41,745 nucleotides of DNA, taken from assembly GCA_013115125.1 (NCBI GenBank), contig JABANN010000296.1, forward strand, positions 1-41,745. Reading direction: 5' to 3'. This stretch comes from Perkinsus olseni. Lineage: Eukaryota; Perkinsozoa; Perkinsida. The position numbers and the translations under genes are program-made. Shown here in pieces: positions 10,463-21,738 of the stretch (within the stretch, counting starts at the first letter, position 1; every line of letters begins with the position of its first letter). The notes beneath the pieces were generated by a model. That model was given only the letters and a program-made list of their open reading frames with translations. It was not told where the DNA came from and did not search any database.

Positions 10463-11321
10463 GATGACAACTCGAACGCCGAGGGAGAAGAGCAGAAGAT
10501 AGAAGATGGATCTTACGTTATCAATTCTTGCATTTCATGCATTTAGGTATTTCAATACGACACGTGTCAACAAATCTGTAGATGACCCTGTCCGACGGAG
10601 GCGCATGATGAGTGAGAGTACTGAATGAATCTCATTTATCAACGTATGAGGGCCGATCGTGCCTCTCATCATTCAGGCCGAAGGCATTCGACTGGATCTA
10701 CCTGGTCATGAGCAGGGTGATGATGAGGGGGAGAGCTGGACAAGTCACCCAAGGTAGTGAAGGTCATCGAGGGGTCGGTGCCTAGCACTCTGTTTGGTAG
10801 ATTTTGGTGTCGTGTTGAACCTTGCTCATCATTATACTTGGCCTGCTCATACCACTCCTTACGTTATTCGTCATGGACTCAAGACATAGTTCCCGAGTGA
10901 GCCTGGGTGACTTATCTTCGGCTTGATCGATGATTGATGTGGATACGACTCTGTCTCGCTGTTATCGGCGTGCATTCACCTCTCTATCTTCATGAATTTG
11001 CAATGAGAGGGTTGAATACCCTAAGATTCAAGATTGGCCTGTGATTCAGGCAGTCTAAAGCCGGTAAGGGGCGGACTAGTAGACGTGTAGGGTGGGGTAG
11101 TTGCCGCCTACGAGAGGCCATGATACAAACTTTTCCGTCACGATCGCTTTCATTGCATCATTGTTGTGTCTACGAGTCTGTCACTCGCCTTCTGGGAGCG
11201 GTTTGAATGGCTTCAGGATGGGCCCAGCTTCATGAAGGGGGTATCTCCCATTACGAACGTGCCCCTCGATTACTCTGCCTCGCTAAGGTTCCCCCAACGT
11301 TACATCCTCTATAATGTTCTC
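10463..11321. other. divergent spacer between TRF4-like gene and REV3
   Basis: I see no supported exon. On the minus strand a pyrimidine-rich tract lies directly upstream of the TRF4-like ATG (about 10475-10505). Toward REV3 the reading frame stays open back to 11166 without an ATG, so a longer REV3 N-terminus by splicing cannot be excluded. Confidence 0.4.
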
Positions 11322-14300
11322 ATGGCCTCCTCCCGTTCCTTCGTCATGAGACTATACAACCTTGATTGGTATCTAGCAGAGCCTTATCCAGCCCTCGGGG
11401 ACCTAGACACCTCCATCATCACTGCCAAACGGCTGAGTGTATGCCCGGTCATACGGCTGTATGGTCATGTTGTGTCGGCTGACCCCGACGCCAGAGTGCA
11501 GTGCTGTCTACACGTGCACGGGTATTACCCTAAAATCCTATTCAGTGCCGAGGCCTTCCAAAGCTCTGTCACTGAGCGACAGTTCGCCGAGGGTTTGGAG
11601 TATATTATGAATGGTTGTGGTGGTGGTGGTGGTGGTGGTCAATGGGGACAGCAGCAACAGTCTCCTTGCGTGACTGATGTGAAGAAGACTCAGCGTGTCA
11701 ACATATATGGGTATCACGAGACTTCGGAGGAAATCTTCGAAGTGCGATATGTTAACCCAAGCGTATCCTACAAGCTTGCGCATGCGTACAAATCTTTGTG
11801 TGCAAGGTCGGGGAGTAACGGTAGGATCTTTGAGCTGCACATTCCCTACACGCTACAATTGGTAAGTGAGTGCGGCCTCGCCGCCGGTACGACAGTCCAC
11901 ATCAAGGCTGATGCCTGTACTGTGAGGCCTCCTCATGCTAAGCACTCTCATTCGGTCCTTGAGCTCGACGCCCCCTGTACGGCCATCCACAATCCTGAGG
12001 ACGCTCACGCCGGCACTCACCCCGCCTCTGGCCGGCTCTCAACATCTCAGCCGTGCACTGGTAGCCAAGCAGAGGCGGGCTATCCGAGGCCCTCTCCTCT
12101 CTCCGTCTCACAGTCCGAAGACGCGGACACGATGATGTGCCAACGTCTTCGAACTCTGTGGCGTAGCGAGTACGAGAGGAGCTTGGCGGAAGGGGTCCCG
12201 TTCCCCTACATCCCTGAGTCTCGGGCTACTGGTCGTCCTACTCCCCAGAGTATGCCGTGCCATGCCGAGAACGCTGCTAGGTTGGACGCCCTTCGAGAGG
12301 CAATCCGCAAGCAAGAGGCCGACAGTGGCTCCCAGGGTGCCTATCAGTCGCAGAAGGCAGTCCTTGAGGAGCTGTTCGAGGTCGTACCGGATGAAGCCGT
12401 TCCCGGCCCTGATGCTGGTCCTCTGGCCCCACCTCCACCTGATGCCGATTTGCAGGCGAACGAGTACGCCGAGAGCAACCCATCTGAGTCTTCAGCAGGG
12501 AGCGATGTGGGGTTGGGGGTAGCGTGCACGCTACTCGAGAGCAAGGCTGCCAGAGACGAGACCACAGAGGCCGTCTTAGCGCCCCGAATGAACGACTTGT
12601 ATGAGTTCACTCCGAGCCCACCGTCTAGCGAAGCACTACTCAAGGAACTTGGCGAGCCGGTGGCCTTGAGCCCGAGGTATCTTGCCGCCCCCAAGCAGCA
12701 CGATAGGACCTCGGCATCGATCGATTACTGCACTCTACTGTACCTGGAGGTGGTGATCCAGCTGCCTAGAGGCATGGACAAGTGGGACCCGACACTACAC
12801 CCGATCGTAGCAGTAGTATGCATACTGCGAGATCAACGTCAAGTTCCTCTGCAGCGGACCTGGATAGGTGTTATCGGAGACCTCCTTAAGGAGGATCATG
12901 TCCTTACCATCGATCCCCTCGCCACACTTCTTCACGTCTCCTGTGAGACTGAGCTTGTATTAGCTCTGGACCACCTCTTCGCACAGTTCGATCCAACAGT
13001 GGTCATCAGTTGGGATGCTTCTCGGAGAGGTATCGTCTTCATAGCGGAGCGTGCTCGGGTCCTGGGCCTTCCCGACAACATGTTCCATCGCGTTGCCGTC
13101 GCCCCAGTCCCTGGGCCAATGGGGCCATCCACCCTGTACGGTCGGATAACGCTAGACCTCTGGCAGACGCTGCGACAGGAGGACTCCCTCAAGCTGGCGA
13201 CCACGACCCTTCATGGAGCAGCAAAGCAGTTACTTGGGGTAACCCTACCGAGGATACCGATGTGGTTGCTGCAGGAGTGGTGGACGGATGGTTCGCGGTG
13301 TATCGAAGCCCTTAAGTATACAGTGAGGCTATGCACGCTTGGCCTGCAGCTCCTGGATGCAAGCGCCTTGCTAAGTCGGGCTTCCGAGATGGCCTCCGTG
13401 CTCGGAATGCCGGATGTGGAGGAGGTAAGGCCACCACCACGGGCGTGGCTCGATAACCCTTCCAACGATAATGTACATGACTGACAGTACAAGCGGCACT
13501 ATACGTCAGTCGGGTTTATAGGGAGCGTGAGAGCCCGCTGTGACGCAACAGGCAATAGCCGGTGAATGGAAGCCATCGATTGTAGGTTCTCACCAGAGGC
13601 AGCCAGTACAGAGTTGAGTGTATCCTGCATCGTGCTGCGACGAGGAGTGGCTTTAGTTTGGTCACGTCGTCAAAGGCACAGGTAGCAGGCAACGGCGACT
13701 TGCACAGACTCAGGTCTTTTCTGGTCAGGTTAAGGGACAGCCGGCCCTGGAAGGTGTCCCTATGGTGCTCGAGCCAAGATCCGGTTACTACCGCACCCCC
13801 ACTATAATTCTAGACTTCCAAAGCCTCTATCCGAGCATTATCATCGCCTACAACATGTGTTATTCGACATGTCTCGGTAGAGTGGAACATCACGATCTCC
13901 TGGTCTCCCTCGGGACGCAGCAGGATAAACCTTACACTGTGAGTGAAGACGGTAGGCTCTTCTGTTATTCCGATCACTCATCACCACCCACCGTGGTCTA
14001 GATGGATTTAACACGGCGTAAAGATATAGCGTTCCTCACCATGTAGAGGGCCCACAAACTAAGCTTCATACGAAGAGACTTCTCTAACTCCCTCCTCGTC
14101 ACACATCAGCAAGTAGAGAATTCGAAGGATGCGCTCATCTCGATACATACTCGACTGAGCTACCTCCTTGCTGCCGGGCGGGTGACCTTTATTCACAGAG
14201 AGTGAAGCCCTGCCTAGCGCGTACTATCTCTTACTTCACAGTTCGACAGACTACGTCTCAGCGGTGATCATGATCCGATCAATCGGGGATCAAATAGGAG

Positions 14301-16479
14301 GGCCGTTTCCCCTGTAACAATGATATCGCCGAGTTCAAATCACACAGCGCAGCATTTCTACCACCCTCAGCAGACCTGACCTTGCAATGCCGGCCGCGCT
14401 GACCTCCAGTTGCCATCGCTGAGAGCCCGGATAGCCACTCTTCCGTGCTGCCAGATAAAACGTTCGTCATCGTTACTTCAAGAAGACAACATCACGGTAG
14501 CTTCCAATGGTGCCGTGTTCGTACAACCATCCCGCAGGGTCGGTATCCTCCCTAGGATGCTACACGAGGTTGGTCCACCCACACCTCCCTCCACTGCACC
14601 CCAGCTCATATAGGTGCTCCAGACGAGGATAATGGTCAAGCGTGCTATGAAGAATGTGAAACCGAATGACTCCCCGGCCCTTCACCGGATCATGGACGCA
14701 AGACAGCTCGGCCTCAAGCTCCTGGCCAACGTCACGTGAGTGGCCTCGGGAGTTCTCATCCTTCATAAGCTCCCCTTCCATAGGTATGGTTACGCTGGAG
14801 CATCGTATTCTGGGAGGATGCCGTGCTCGGAGCTGGCTGATGCAATAGTCATGACAGCCCGCCGGACACTACAGCATGCTATGTCCGTGGCCGAAGATAT
14901 GGGCGCGACTGTTTTCTACGGCGACACAGACTCCATGTTCATACGGTGAGGTGTGGACCGTTTGGTAACTGTTAATTCCCTCTTCAGACCGCTCAACGAC
15001 CACTGTGGATCAGTGGAAGCCGCGTTCGAGTTCGGCCGTCGCCTGGCAGATTGCGTCACCAGTGCCAACCCCTGGCCGGTGAAGCTCCAACTCGAAAAAG
15101 TTTGCATGCCGTGCATTCTAGTGTCGAAAAAGAGATATTGCGGATGGGCGTATGAGCATCCCAAAGCGTCCCCTGTTTTCTTTGCCAAAGGCATCGAGAC
15201 TGTTAGAAGGGACAGCTGCCCGTTTACTGCGAACGCTGTGCGGACCGTCTTGGAGGCTATGTTTAGAACGGATCCCCGAGCCGATGAGGCCCTTCATATT
15301 GAGGCTGGGAGGCGAGCCGGTCGTGATGTCATCAGACGTGTTTTGAATGGTGAAATAAGCAAGGTGGACTTCATCTTCCAGAACCAAGTACGACTGAGTT
15401 ACCGAGGGAGGAATCTTCCGCCGGCCGCACACGTAGCTGTTATTCAAGGCTTGGACACTGGCTACAAGGAACGAGTCGCCTACGTTGTGGCACGGAAGGC
15501 CGGTGACCGATCCAACGCGAAGCTCCTCGATAGGGTGATGCCGCCTTACAGGGTCGTCGGAGCGAGGGGTCTCGTGTTAGACACGAACTACTACCTCACC
15601 AAACAGTTCTTCCCGGCGGTGCAGCGTATCTTGGCTCCCATCGTACCGAACGTCGCTGATTGGCTGAGCGAGAATCTTCAAGTGCCTGGAGGTGCTGGGA
15701 GCTTAGAGTGTTTTTCCTGTCACACACAGCTCGACCATCGACAAGGTCACCGTTGGGTCTGCGACTCTTGCCTAGCGCGAAGCCCGGCTGTTGTAGTCCG
15801 CGGTGGGGCGGAGAGAGCTCGCCGGTGTGAAGCGAAATCTCGGGCGTCGAGGCGACTGTGCGAGTACTGTACGGAAGGGTCTCTGGTGATGGCGGTTGGA
15901 TGTAGTGATGCCTACCACTGCGAGAACTACTTCCTCCGTTCCGATGCCCCCATAGCTGAACTAAGGGCTAGACGTTATCTCGCTGAGCTCGATGACAGGC
16001 TGCCGGGTGATTGGGGTCCTCAGTATCACAGCCAGAGCGACTCTAAAAGGGCATCCAGTGCTAAAACGGAGGTGCAGATGAGTCAGGAAACTTTCTCCGA
16101 CGTGCTCGCTGAACTAGGTGCTCTCGAAGATTCTGACGGCGCCGAGGTGTATTCACAAGCGGTCGGCTCATGCGATATTCCGATCGAACAGTCACCACCC
16201 GACGGAGAGCCCGAGGACCTCTCCGGCGAGGATCTATATAGCGACTTCTCTATCGAGGAGGACTCCTCGCTTGGTGATGCACAGGGCCACTCTGTTGATC
16301 ACGATGATGATCTTTCGTTGACTTCGTGGTCTATTCATGTCGCTGATTCAACACTAGACGTCCTGGAGGAGCCGGCCGAGACACGAGAGGAGGCTATCGA
16401 CTCGATCTCGCTGTCAGATGACCAGGGTACGCCCAGACCGGTCAGTGATAGCAGCTTAGAGATCATCGATTGCGATTGA
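11322..16479 (+). CDS. REV3: DNA polymerase zeta catalytic subunit REV3
   Basis: This B-family polymerase extends past DNA lesions in translesion synthesis. Exons 11322-13424, 13586-13681, 13729-13938, 14242-14313, 14455-14568, 14614-14735, 14784-14945 and 14988-16479 (TGA) agree in phase and give about 1456 residues. The N-terminus has REV3 features (MRLYNLDWYLAEP; VIRLYGHVV; CLHVHGYYPKILF), and a long acidic/serine-rich middle follows. Motifs in order are LTRGSQYRVECIL, motif A DFQSLYPSIIIAYN, ILPRMLHE, motif B ARQLGLKLLANVTYGY, and motif C YGDTDSMF. The C-terminus holds CysA (C-x2-C-x14-C-x2-C, from ECFSC) and CysB (CEYC then C-x5-C, ending HCENYF), the family's Fe-S site for accessory subunits. 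A Ser/Asp/Glu-rich tail of about 150 residues is extra. I chose ATG 11322 because REV3 proteins start just before the MRLYN-like strand. The exon 4 and 5 borders are the least certain. Confidence 0.94.
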
Positions 16480-16672
16480 GGCCACCGTTGAGAAGTGCTG
16501 GATTGCCGCTTAGTCCGAGTCGGGGCGTGAGAGGCGGCCACTGCGAGTGAGTGCATCGCATAAGGCGAGCTTGATTTTTATTGTGTTTTATGGTGATTTG
16601 TTACACCCTTGCACAGCGTCGAGTTATGCTAAGTACTGTAAGGCAGTCTACGGGAACGCAGCACAGCAGAGA
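16480..16672. other. convergent spacer between REV3 and the PPR fusion gene
   Basis: This 193-bp gap separates two stop codons on opposite strands. I see no gene in it. Confidence 0.5.
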
Positions 16673-18706
16673 TCAGCCAGAAACAATCAATCTATCAACG
16701 AGACTCAGCTCACTGTTCTGTAAGCTCCATGCATCAATCTCACGAATTCTGCCGAGCAACACCTCGGTCCTCTCGCCGCCGAGGATCGCTCCCAAGTCCC
16801 ACTGGTGCTCGATAGGGTCCTCGATCGACAGGCACCTGCCCCTTCTGCACGTCTTAGGGAACACACCGCCCAGCCTCGGACTAAGGCAATGGCTCTCCAA
16901 GTCCATCGCGCACAGCAAACGAACGAAAGCTCGACACAGCGTTTCGCAGTCACAAGGGACGCTTGCAGCTTCGGCCACGCCCGTCATGGCGATAGCAATG
17001 GCATAGCCACCTAGCCACCCCTTCGATTGGCCGCACATGTTGTGGCGTTTCATCCAGTGCTTGATGACTCGAACAGCATCAGCAAGTCCAGGCCAGGTCT
17101 CTACTTTTTGAGAAAGCCAAATGCTCTTCCTGCACCCGAGGGCGTTATTGAATGTCACATCCATGACCGTGTGCGTGGCCTTGTGAATAATGGTCAACAC
17201 CGGCACTCTTCCACCGAGGCCTGTAGCGGCTACAGTAAACTGGGAGGACTCGCTAAGGGTCCGATGGAGAGCCAGGAGCTGGGCCTGAGCAGCCTCACGA
17301 GGAGGGTAGGTTGCCTTCTCTACCTCACTCAGACTAGAGACCCACGCTTGAGGAGAGGAAGCACCGATCGGTACCAGCGTAACGTCCACGTCACCATTTG
17401 GTAAGGCGAGGCCCGCGGCCGCTGCACCGTATTCAACGCAGGTCATACCGGCAGGCTCGATAACATCTTGGAAACATCCGATAGCTTCGAGTGCTGCTCG
17501 TCGCTCCTCGGCCTCGGACCGGAGTCTATGGAGTAGTTCCGGGGTCGGCAACACTGTGCTGTTGAGGCCGGGTTCGATACAGACTTTCTCACCACGGTGG
17601 TCGGCAACCCCGATGCCTTCGCTTAGAGATGGAGAGCCGTTTTCTTTGAGGGACAACTCTAGGCGATCACAGAGGAGATCTCGATACTCGATGGTGATAC
17701 AGTCAGGCCGGCTACTCGCGAACTTCTTCCTCATGGATTCACCCTCAGCGACTCTCGCCGATGATGCCTCAGCGATGTTGCTGAGGATTCGGATCGCTCC
17801 CTCGTAGTCTCCAGCGGCCTCACACGCACGCACAACTGCTGAAAGAGTCTGCCGCTGAGGAGTAAGGCCTCGAGCACACAGCTTCTCCCACAGCCTAGTG
17901 GCCTCTCTTCCCCTCCCTGCCCGAGCACACGCCGCTATCGCGACTGTATAACAGACGACGTCTGGCTCATCGATGCGCCGTAGCAAGTCGAGGCTCTCGG
18001 ACCACAGCCCTAGGCGCTCATAAGCGCACAAAATACACGTGGCCAACACCTTGTCACCACCGGCCTCGAAGCCGCTAGCCGACAACAGCTCCAGGCCATC
18101 AGCAGCATACCCCGCTCGGATGCACCCGGAGAGGGCAGTGGCTAGATGCTGCCTGTCAATGGCGATGGCGCCACGGACTTGATTCAACAGATGGCGGTAG
18201 GCAGAAGGCGGAGAGCCATCCTGGGCCAGCCGGTGGAGGAGCAGTTGGAGCGTGTGGGGATCCCTCAGGTGATGAGCCATCGACCTCCACACGTCCATCG
18301 CTGCTGATCCGGTCATCGGCATGGAGAGGAAGGCGTTGTAGGTCCGTGAGGTGGCCATGTTGTTATCTTCGCTCAGTCTGAGCAATTCTGTGGCTTCGGC
18401 CTCGCACCCCATCCGAGCACAGGAGGCGATGCCCGAGTTCACCGCAACCGAATTGAGCGTAGGGAGGTTAGCCTTGACCAAGGCAGCGATCTCGGAGCAA
18501 CTGTACGCGTCCATGGAGAAGGCCTGGCTGTATGTGAATGCATCCGGAAGGACGTTGTGCTGGTGGGCCTTGGTAAGGAGGTCCCTGGCTTGTTCTGGGG
18601 TTCCCCTCCCTCCCTTCAAAGACTTGAGCAGCCTGTTCAAATGCCTCGTAGACCTTATCGGCAGCAGCTCTGCACTGGCCATGCGGAAGTTGCTACAGCT
18701 GAGCAT
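16673..18706 (-). CDS. PPR protein fused to a non-canonical nucleotidyltransferase
   Basis: This is an uninterrupted 677-residue ORF. Residues 1-33 are basic with few acids (MLSCSNFRMASAELLPIRST), as in an organelle presequence. Residues about 35-315 are helical repeats; the clearest PPR unit is 249-283 (VVCYTVAIAACARAGRGREA), with weaker ones before and after. Residues about 385-660 form a TUTase/poly(A)-polymerase core: EYGAAAAGLALPNGDVDV (425-442, Asp 439 and 441), the third Asp in HTVMDVTFNN (516), ADAVRVIKHWMKRHN, WLGGYAIAIA, and the PAP-associated SIEDPIEHQWDLG (627-639). The usual G-S of the signature is G-A. I infer an enzyme guided by PPR repeats to specific organelle transcripts to add 3' nucleotides, A or U unknown. 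It has no introns, unlike its neighbours. Confidence 0.88.
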   Translation of the reverse strand: MLSCSNFRMASAELLPIRSTRHLNRLLKSLKGGRGTPEQARDLLTKAHQHNVLPDAFTYSQAFSMDAYSCSEIAALVKANLPTLNSVAVNSGIASCARMGCEAEATELLRLSEDNNMATSRTYNAFLSMPMTGSAAMDVWRSMAHHLRDPHTLQLLLHRLAQDGSPPSAYRHLLNQVRGAIAIDRQHLATALSGCIRAGYAADGLELLSASGFEAGGDKVLATCILCAYERLGLWSESLDLLRRIDEPDVVCYTVAIAACARAGRGREATRLWEKLCARGLTPQRQTLSAVVRACEAAGDYEGAIRILSNIAEASSARVAEGESMRKKFASSRPDCITIEYRDLLCDRLELSLKENGSPSLSEGIGVADHRGEKVCIEPGLNSTVLPTPELLHRLRSEAEERRAALEAIGCFQDVIEPAGMTCVEYGAAAAGLALPNGDVDVTLVPIGASSPQAWVSSLSEVEKATYPPREAAQAQLLALHRTLSESSQFTVAATGLGGRVPVLTIIHKATHTVMDVTFNNALGCRKSIWLSQKVETWPGLADAVRVIKHWMKRHNMCGQSKGWLGGYAIAIAMTGVAEAASVPCDCETLCRAFVRLLCAMDLESHCLSPRLGGVFPKTCRRGRCLSIEDPIEHQWDLGAILGGERTEVLLGRIREIDAWSLQNSELSLVDRLIVSG

Positions 18707-18855
18707 TCCTCACCCCCCGATACTGTACTAACTTGACGCACACGGAAAGCCGAGAAACTATCGTTATGGTAGTGCCAATAGAGGCTGTTGGTGTTGTTGT
18801 TGTTAAGGACGTTGTTGTAGGATACAATCAGAGACTGCGGGGTAGGGCTTCACTT

Positions 18856-20079
18856 CTACTCGGTACGTTGCTTCTTTCGCTTTATGAAGGACTTGTAAGG
18901 AGTTTTGCGCTTCTCCTTCTTCGGAGCGTCCGAGGAAAGAGCCACATTACCGGCTACGTCTGAAGAGGAAGGATAGAAGAATACTCGTGCAGCGCAAGGA
19001 GGTACCTTCATCGACCTCCTCAGTGAGGGCCTCAGCAGTGGCCTCCTGCTCAGCATCCTGGCCTGCAGTGCCTTCTAGGATCTCATCATCTAACCTATCC
19101 AGATCCCCTGCAGCCCCTCCACCATCATACCCGAGTTCCACGAGTGCTGTCATTATCCCACGACAAGACAGCCGCACCTGCGACAGCATACAACGTAGAG
19201 GCACCCTACCAGCAGCTGCGGCAACAGCAACAGCAGGGCCAGTGTACTACCCCTCGCTTCCGTTGATGCTTCAACCATTCTCCGGGCTCATCGGCCCTGA
19301 CTACTACGCACTGGCTCTGGGCTACGTCATTAGGGCCAATCTCAACCCGGTACTTGACACCCAAATGCTCCCAGTACGCGAACTTCTGCCCGGGAGTGTA
19401 CCTAGGGTGGCACGAGTGTGCGAAGATTACAAGACGAAGATGGGAAGGAGTGGTATGGAATGGGGTAACGTACTCTCTCCGATGGTCGAGCCAAGCGTCC
19501 ACTCCAGCCGAGAGGAGAGCCCTCTTGACAGCTATCGAGGCCGAGTCGACTTCGGCCTTCTCCCGAGCTTTCTGCTTCCACGCGATTGGTATCTAGATAA
19601 GACGTCCGATGAAAGATGCTAATACGTCGCTCCGCTGAGCCTACCACGACAACTTCATGTTTGCTTCCCTTCTCCACTCGTTGCTGCTGCTTTACCTGAG
19701 GGCAACCGCGTCCCCTCCTGCCCTCCCACACCCCCTCCTGCCTACGGCATGCATTAACACTCTCTGCTCACGATTCTTTATCCTATTGATCTCCACCTTA
19801 ATCAGAGTCTCATCAACCCCCTCCTCCCGCATCTTTCGGACCTACGGCGCGCCGTGTGCACACAACAGACGGCCACGTTAGTACTGTCTTCTGTATGGTC
19901 CTTTGTAGGTCCCTCCTCCGCTGCTCCAAGGATTCCGGTTCCAACTTCACCTCGGCTTCAGCTCGGTCTCTCGCCTTCTTCCGCTTGCCAGCTGCCGCCT
20001 CTACCGGTACTGCTGCGGTAGTCGAAGGGTCGCATCCTTCTGCCTCCATCGTCGTGTTCTTCTTCGACTTGCGTGGCAT
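18856..20079 (-). CDS. stand-alone ProRS-type anticodon-binding domain protein
   Basis: Exons 19885-20079, 19761-19841, 19474-19592, 19251-19401, 19006-19177 and 18856-18959 (TAG) join with all phases matching, giving 273 residues. The N-terminus is basic (MPRKSKKNTTMEAEG, then KRKKARDRAEAE). A helical linker leads to a domain of about 75 residues resembling the class II anticodon-binding fold of archaeal/eukaryotic prolyl-tRNA synthetase: AWKQKAREKAEVD, LLSAGVDAWLDHRREYTPGQ, KFAYWEHLGVKYRVEIGPND, VVVRADEPGEW. No synthetase catalytic domain is present. An acidic segment (residues about 200-240) and a Lys-rich tail (TPYKSFIKRKKQRTE) follow. I infer an RNA-binding factor, perhaps in ribosome or tRNA biology. 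The introns are 43-168 nt. Confidence 0.82.
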
Positions 20080-20370
20080 GATTCCGAGGAACCAAAGTGA
20101 AGAAGAGAACTTATCGAGGAGACTGGACCCTTTGGCAATGACCTCAGACACGCTATCACTGACACCCCGTCGCATCGGCACGGGTCCGCAGAATTCAAAA
20201 GAGAACTGTGGAGAAGGGATAGGCTAGCTGCCGGTCGGTAAAAATAGGGGGCCACGCTCGTGCGGAGCACACATCCAGTATCGGGAAAGCCTCTACCGAA
20301 GGGGTTGAGTGCACAAGGAACTCGAGATGAGTGATGATTGAGGAAAATACTAGTGAATGATAGCGCAGAG
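20080..20370. other. spacer between two minus-strand genes
   Basis: I see nothing convincing in this 291-bp gap. It should hold the 3' end of the RING ligase transcript and the 5' end of the anticodon-binding protein transcript. Confidence 0.5.
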
Positions 20371-21647
20371 TCAGGATATGTCTAGGGTTACCTGACGAGA
20401 TATCATATAGGATGCAAAAATGTCACGCGCCACGAAATTACAAGTCGAACTTCTTACCGAGCTGATAACACGGGCACGGCAAATAGGGCACTTAGCGTTC
20501 GATGGGTCCTGCTGCAGCAGCCTCGCACAGTCAGAGCCTGATCCACTGCAGCTGGAAGAGGGAATGTCGATGACTGCGATTGTCGGGAACAAGACACCCC
20601 TCCCGTGTACTTACATAGAGCTGTGTGTCCACAGGGTAACAAGGCAGTGTTGATGGGGATAGTCAGGCATATCGAACAAGTATCCCTCGACTTGGCACCG
20701 CTGCCTTCGCCTGATAACGTCGGCATGGTCGTGGGTTCGACCCCTGCAGCCTACCGTTTCTGGTCATATCAGCAAGACCATAGAGCGCGCCAGTAGCCAC
20801 GACTTTGCCGTTTGGTAGTTTGTGTATTTGCTCGGGCACAGTGAGCGTAGTGGCATCAGCGTCAGCGGCCGAGAGGTACATCAAAGTGCTGCTGTGTGTC
20901 GCTGCCACGAACACCTCTACGACCTGAGCAACGACGTAGAACATTATCCTCACTCCCATTGACCCGGGTTCGAGTCCCGGCTAGTGTATTTTGGCTTGAT
21001 GGCTACACGGGTAACAATACTAGTACTTACCAGCGGCCAATGCTGCTCACTCATCGCCTTCAGCATGACTGAGGCTGGTTCCAAGTCGAACTCGAGAGTG
21101 GTGGTTTGGGTATCGGGACTAGTACTGGGCACACGCTTACTTGCCGAATGCTCATAGCTCAGCACTGGCCAATGCAAACGTCGACCACGGGAAGAGGAGG
21201 AGGGCTCATCTGAGGAGGACTAGGTGTCTGCGTTAAGGATGCCTCGACCGGCCGTACATTTGTTGATGGCGTTCATGTAGACAGTGACCATAGTGTCAGC
21301 AGAGTAGACCAGAGTGAACGCCACCTTACCACTCTCCACTCGAAAGGACGGTCTATCGACCTGAAGGAGGCGGTCTGGGCATACCCACACTGAGCGAGGC
21401 TCCCTACATATGCCTGAACGGCTACTGGCGTCAGATGCTCGCCAGCGGCTGCTGTTCTGCTCGGGCGACCCGTATTGGGGGCGTTCGCCGCACTACCGGC
21501 AGGATTGAGGACAACTTCACTTGAAGTGCCATCGGGGTTCAACCGTATCTGATGAGAAGGAGAATGGTGCACCCCGGGATCGAACCAGAGACCTACCACA
21601 CGCTGCTGGGGTAATGGTGGTAATGTCCGAGACTCCTGTTGGCCCAT
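20371..21647 (-). CDS. N-myristoylated MGRN1/LOG2-type RING E3 ubiquitin ligase
   Basis: Seven exons, 21408-21647, 21249-21360, 21031-21209, 20755-20923, 20615-20710, 20458-20537 and 20371-20391 (TGA), agree in phase and give 298 residues. The protein starts MGQQESRTLPPLP, a Gly-2 myristoylation context like plant LOG2. A beta-rich substrate-binding region (FRVESGKVAFTLVYSADTMV; QIHKLPNGKVVATGALYGL) is followed by a C3HC4 RING: CSICLTIPINTALLPCGHTA, then LCSDC, then CPICRARV, the order and spacing of MGRN1, RNF157 and LOG2. It ends just after the RING (SSVTLDIS), also like that family. Such ligases sit on membranes and ubiquitinate transporters or receptors. The intron after exon 2 is 39 nt with a GTCGAG donor. 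Confidence 0.88.
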
Positions 21648-21738
21648 GCCTGAATAAAAAGTCTGATGCATACTCATGAGAAGCATCCTAGGCATAAACG
21701 CAACCGATGATGCCAGCGTAAGATACTTCTTGGTTCCA

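Noticed and set aside
18987-19622. 211-codon plus-strand ORF
   Set aside because: It is a shadow of the minus-strand anticodon-binding gene, whose exons match a known fold and agree in phase.
20725-20990. Two further T-arm-like motifs (20733-20755 and 20962-20985, plus strand)
   Set aside because: Both fall in introns of the RING ligase and can form a 5-bp stem, but neither has the other arms of a tRNA or matching acceptor ends. Chance or old fragments cannot be separated by eye.
21560-21600. tRNA T-arm-like sequence (GGTTCGATCCCGGGGTGCACC) on the minus strand
   Set aside because: It lies inside the first coding exon of the RING ligase (VVGLWFDPGVHH) and no D-arm, anticodon arm or pairing acceptor strand lies upstream at the right distance.
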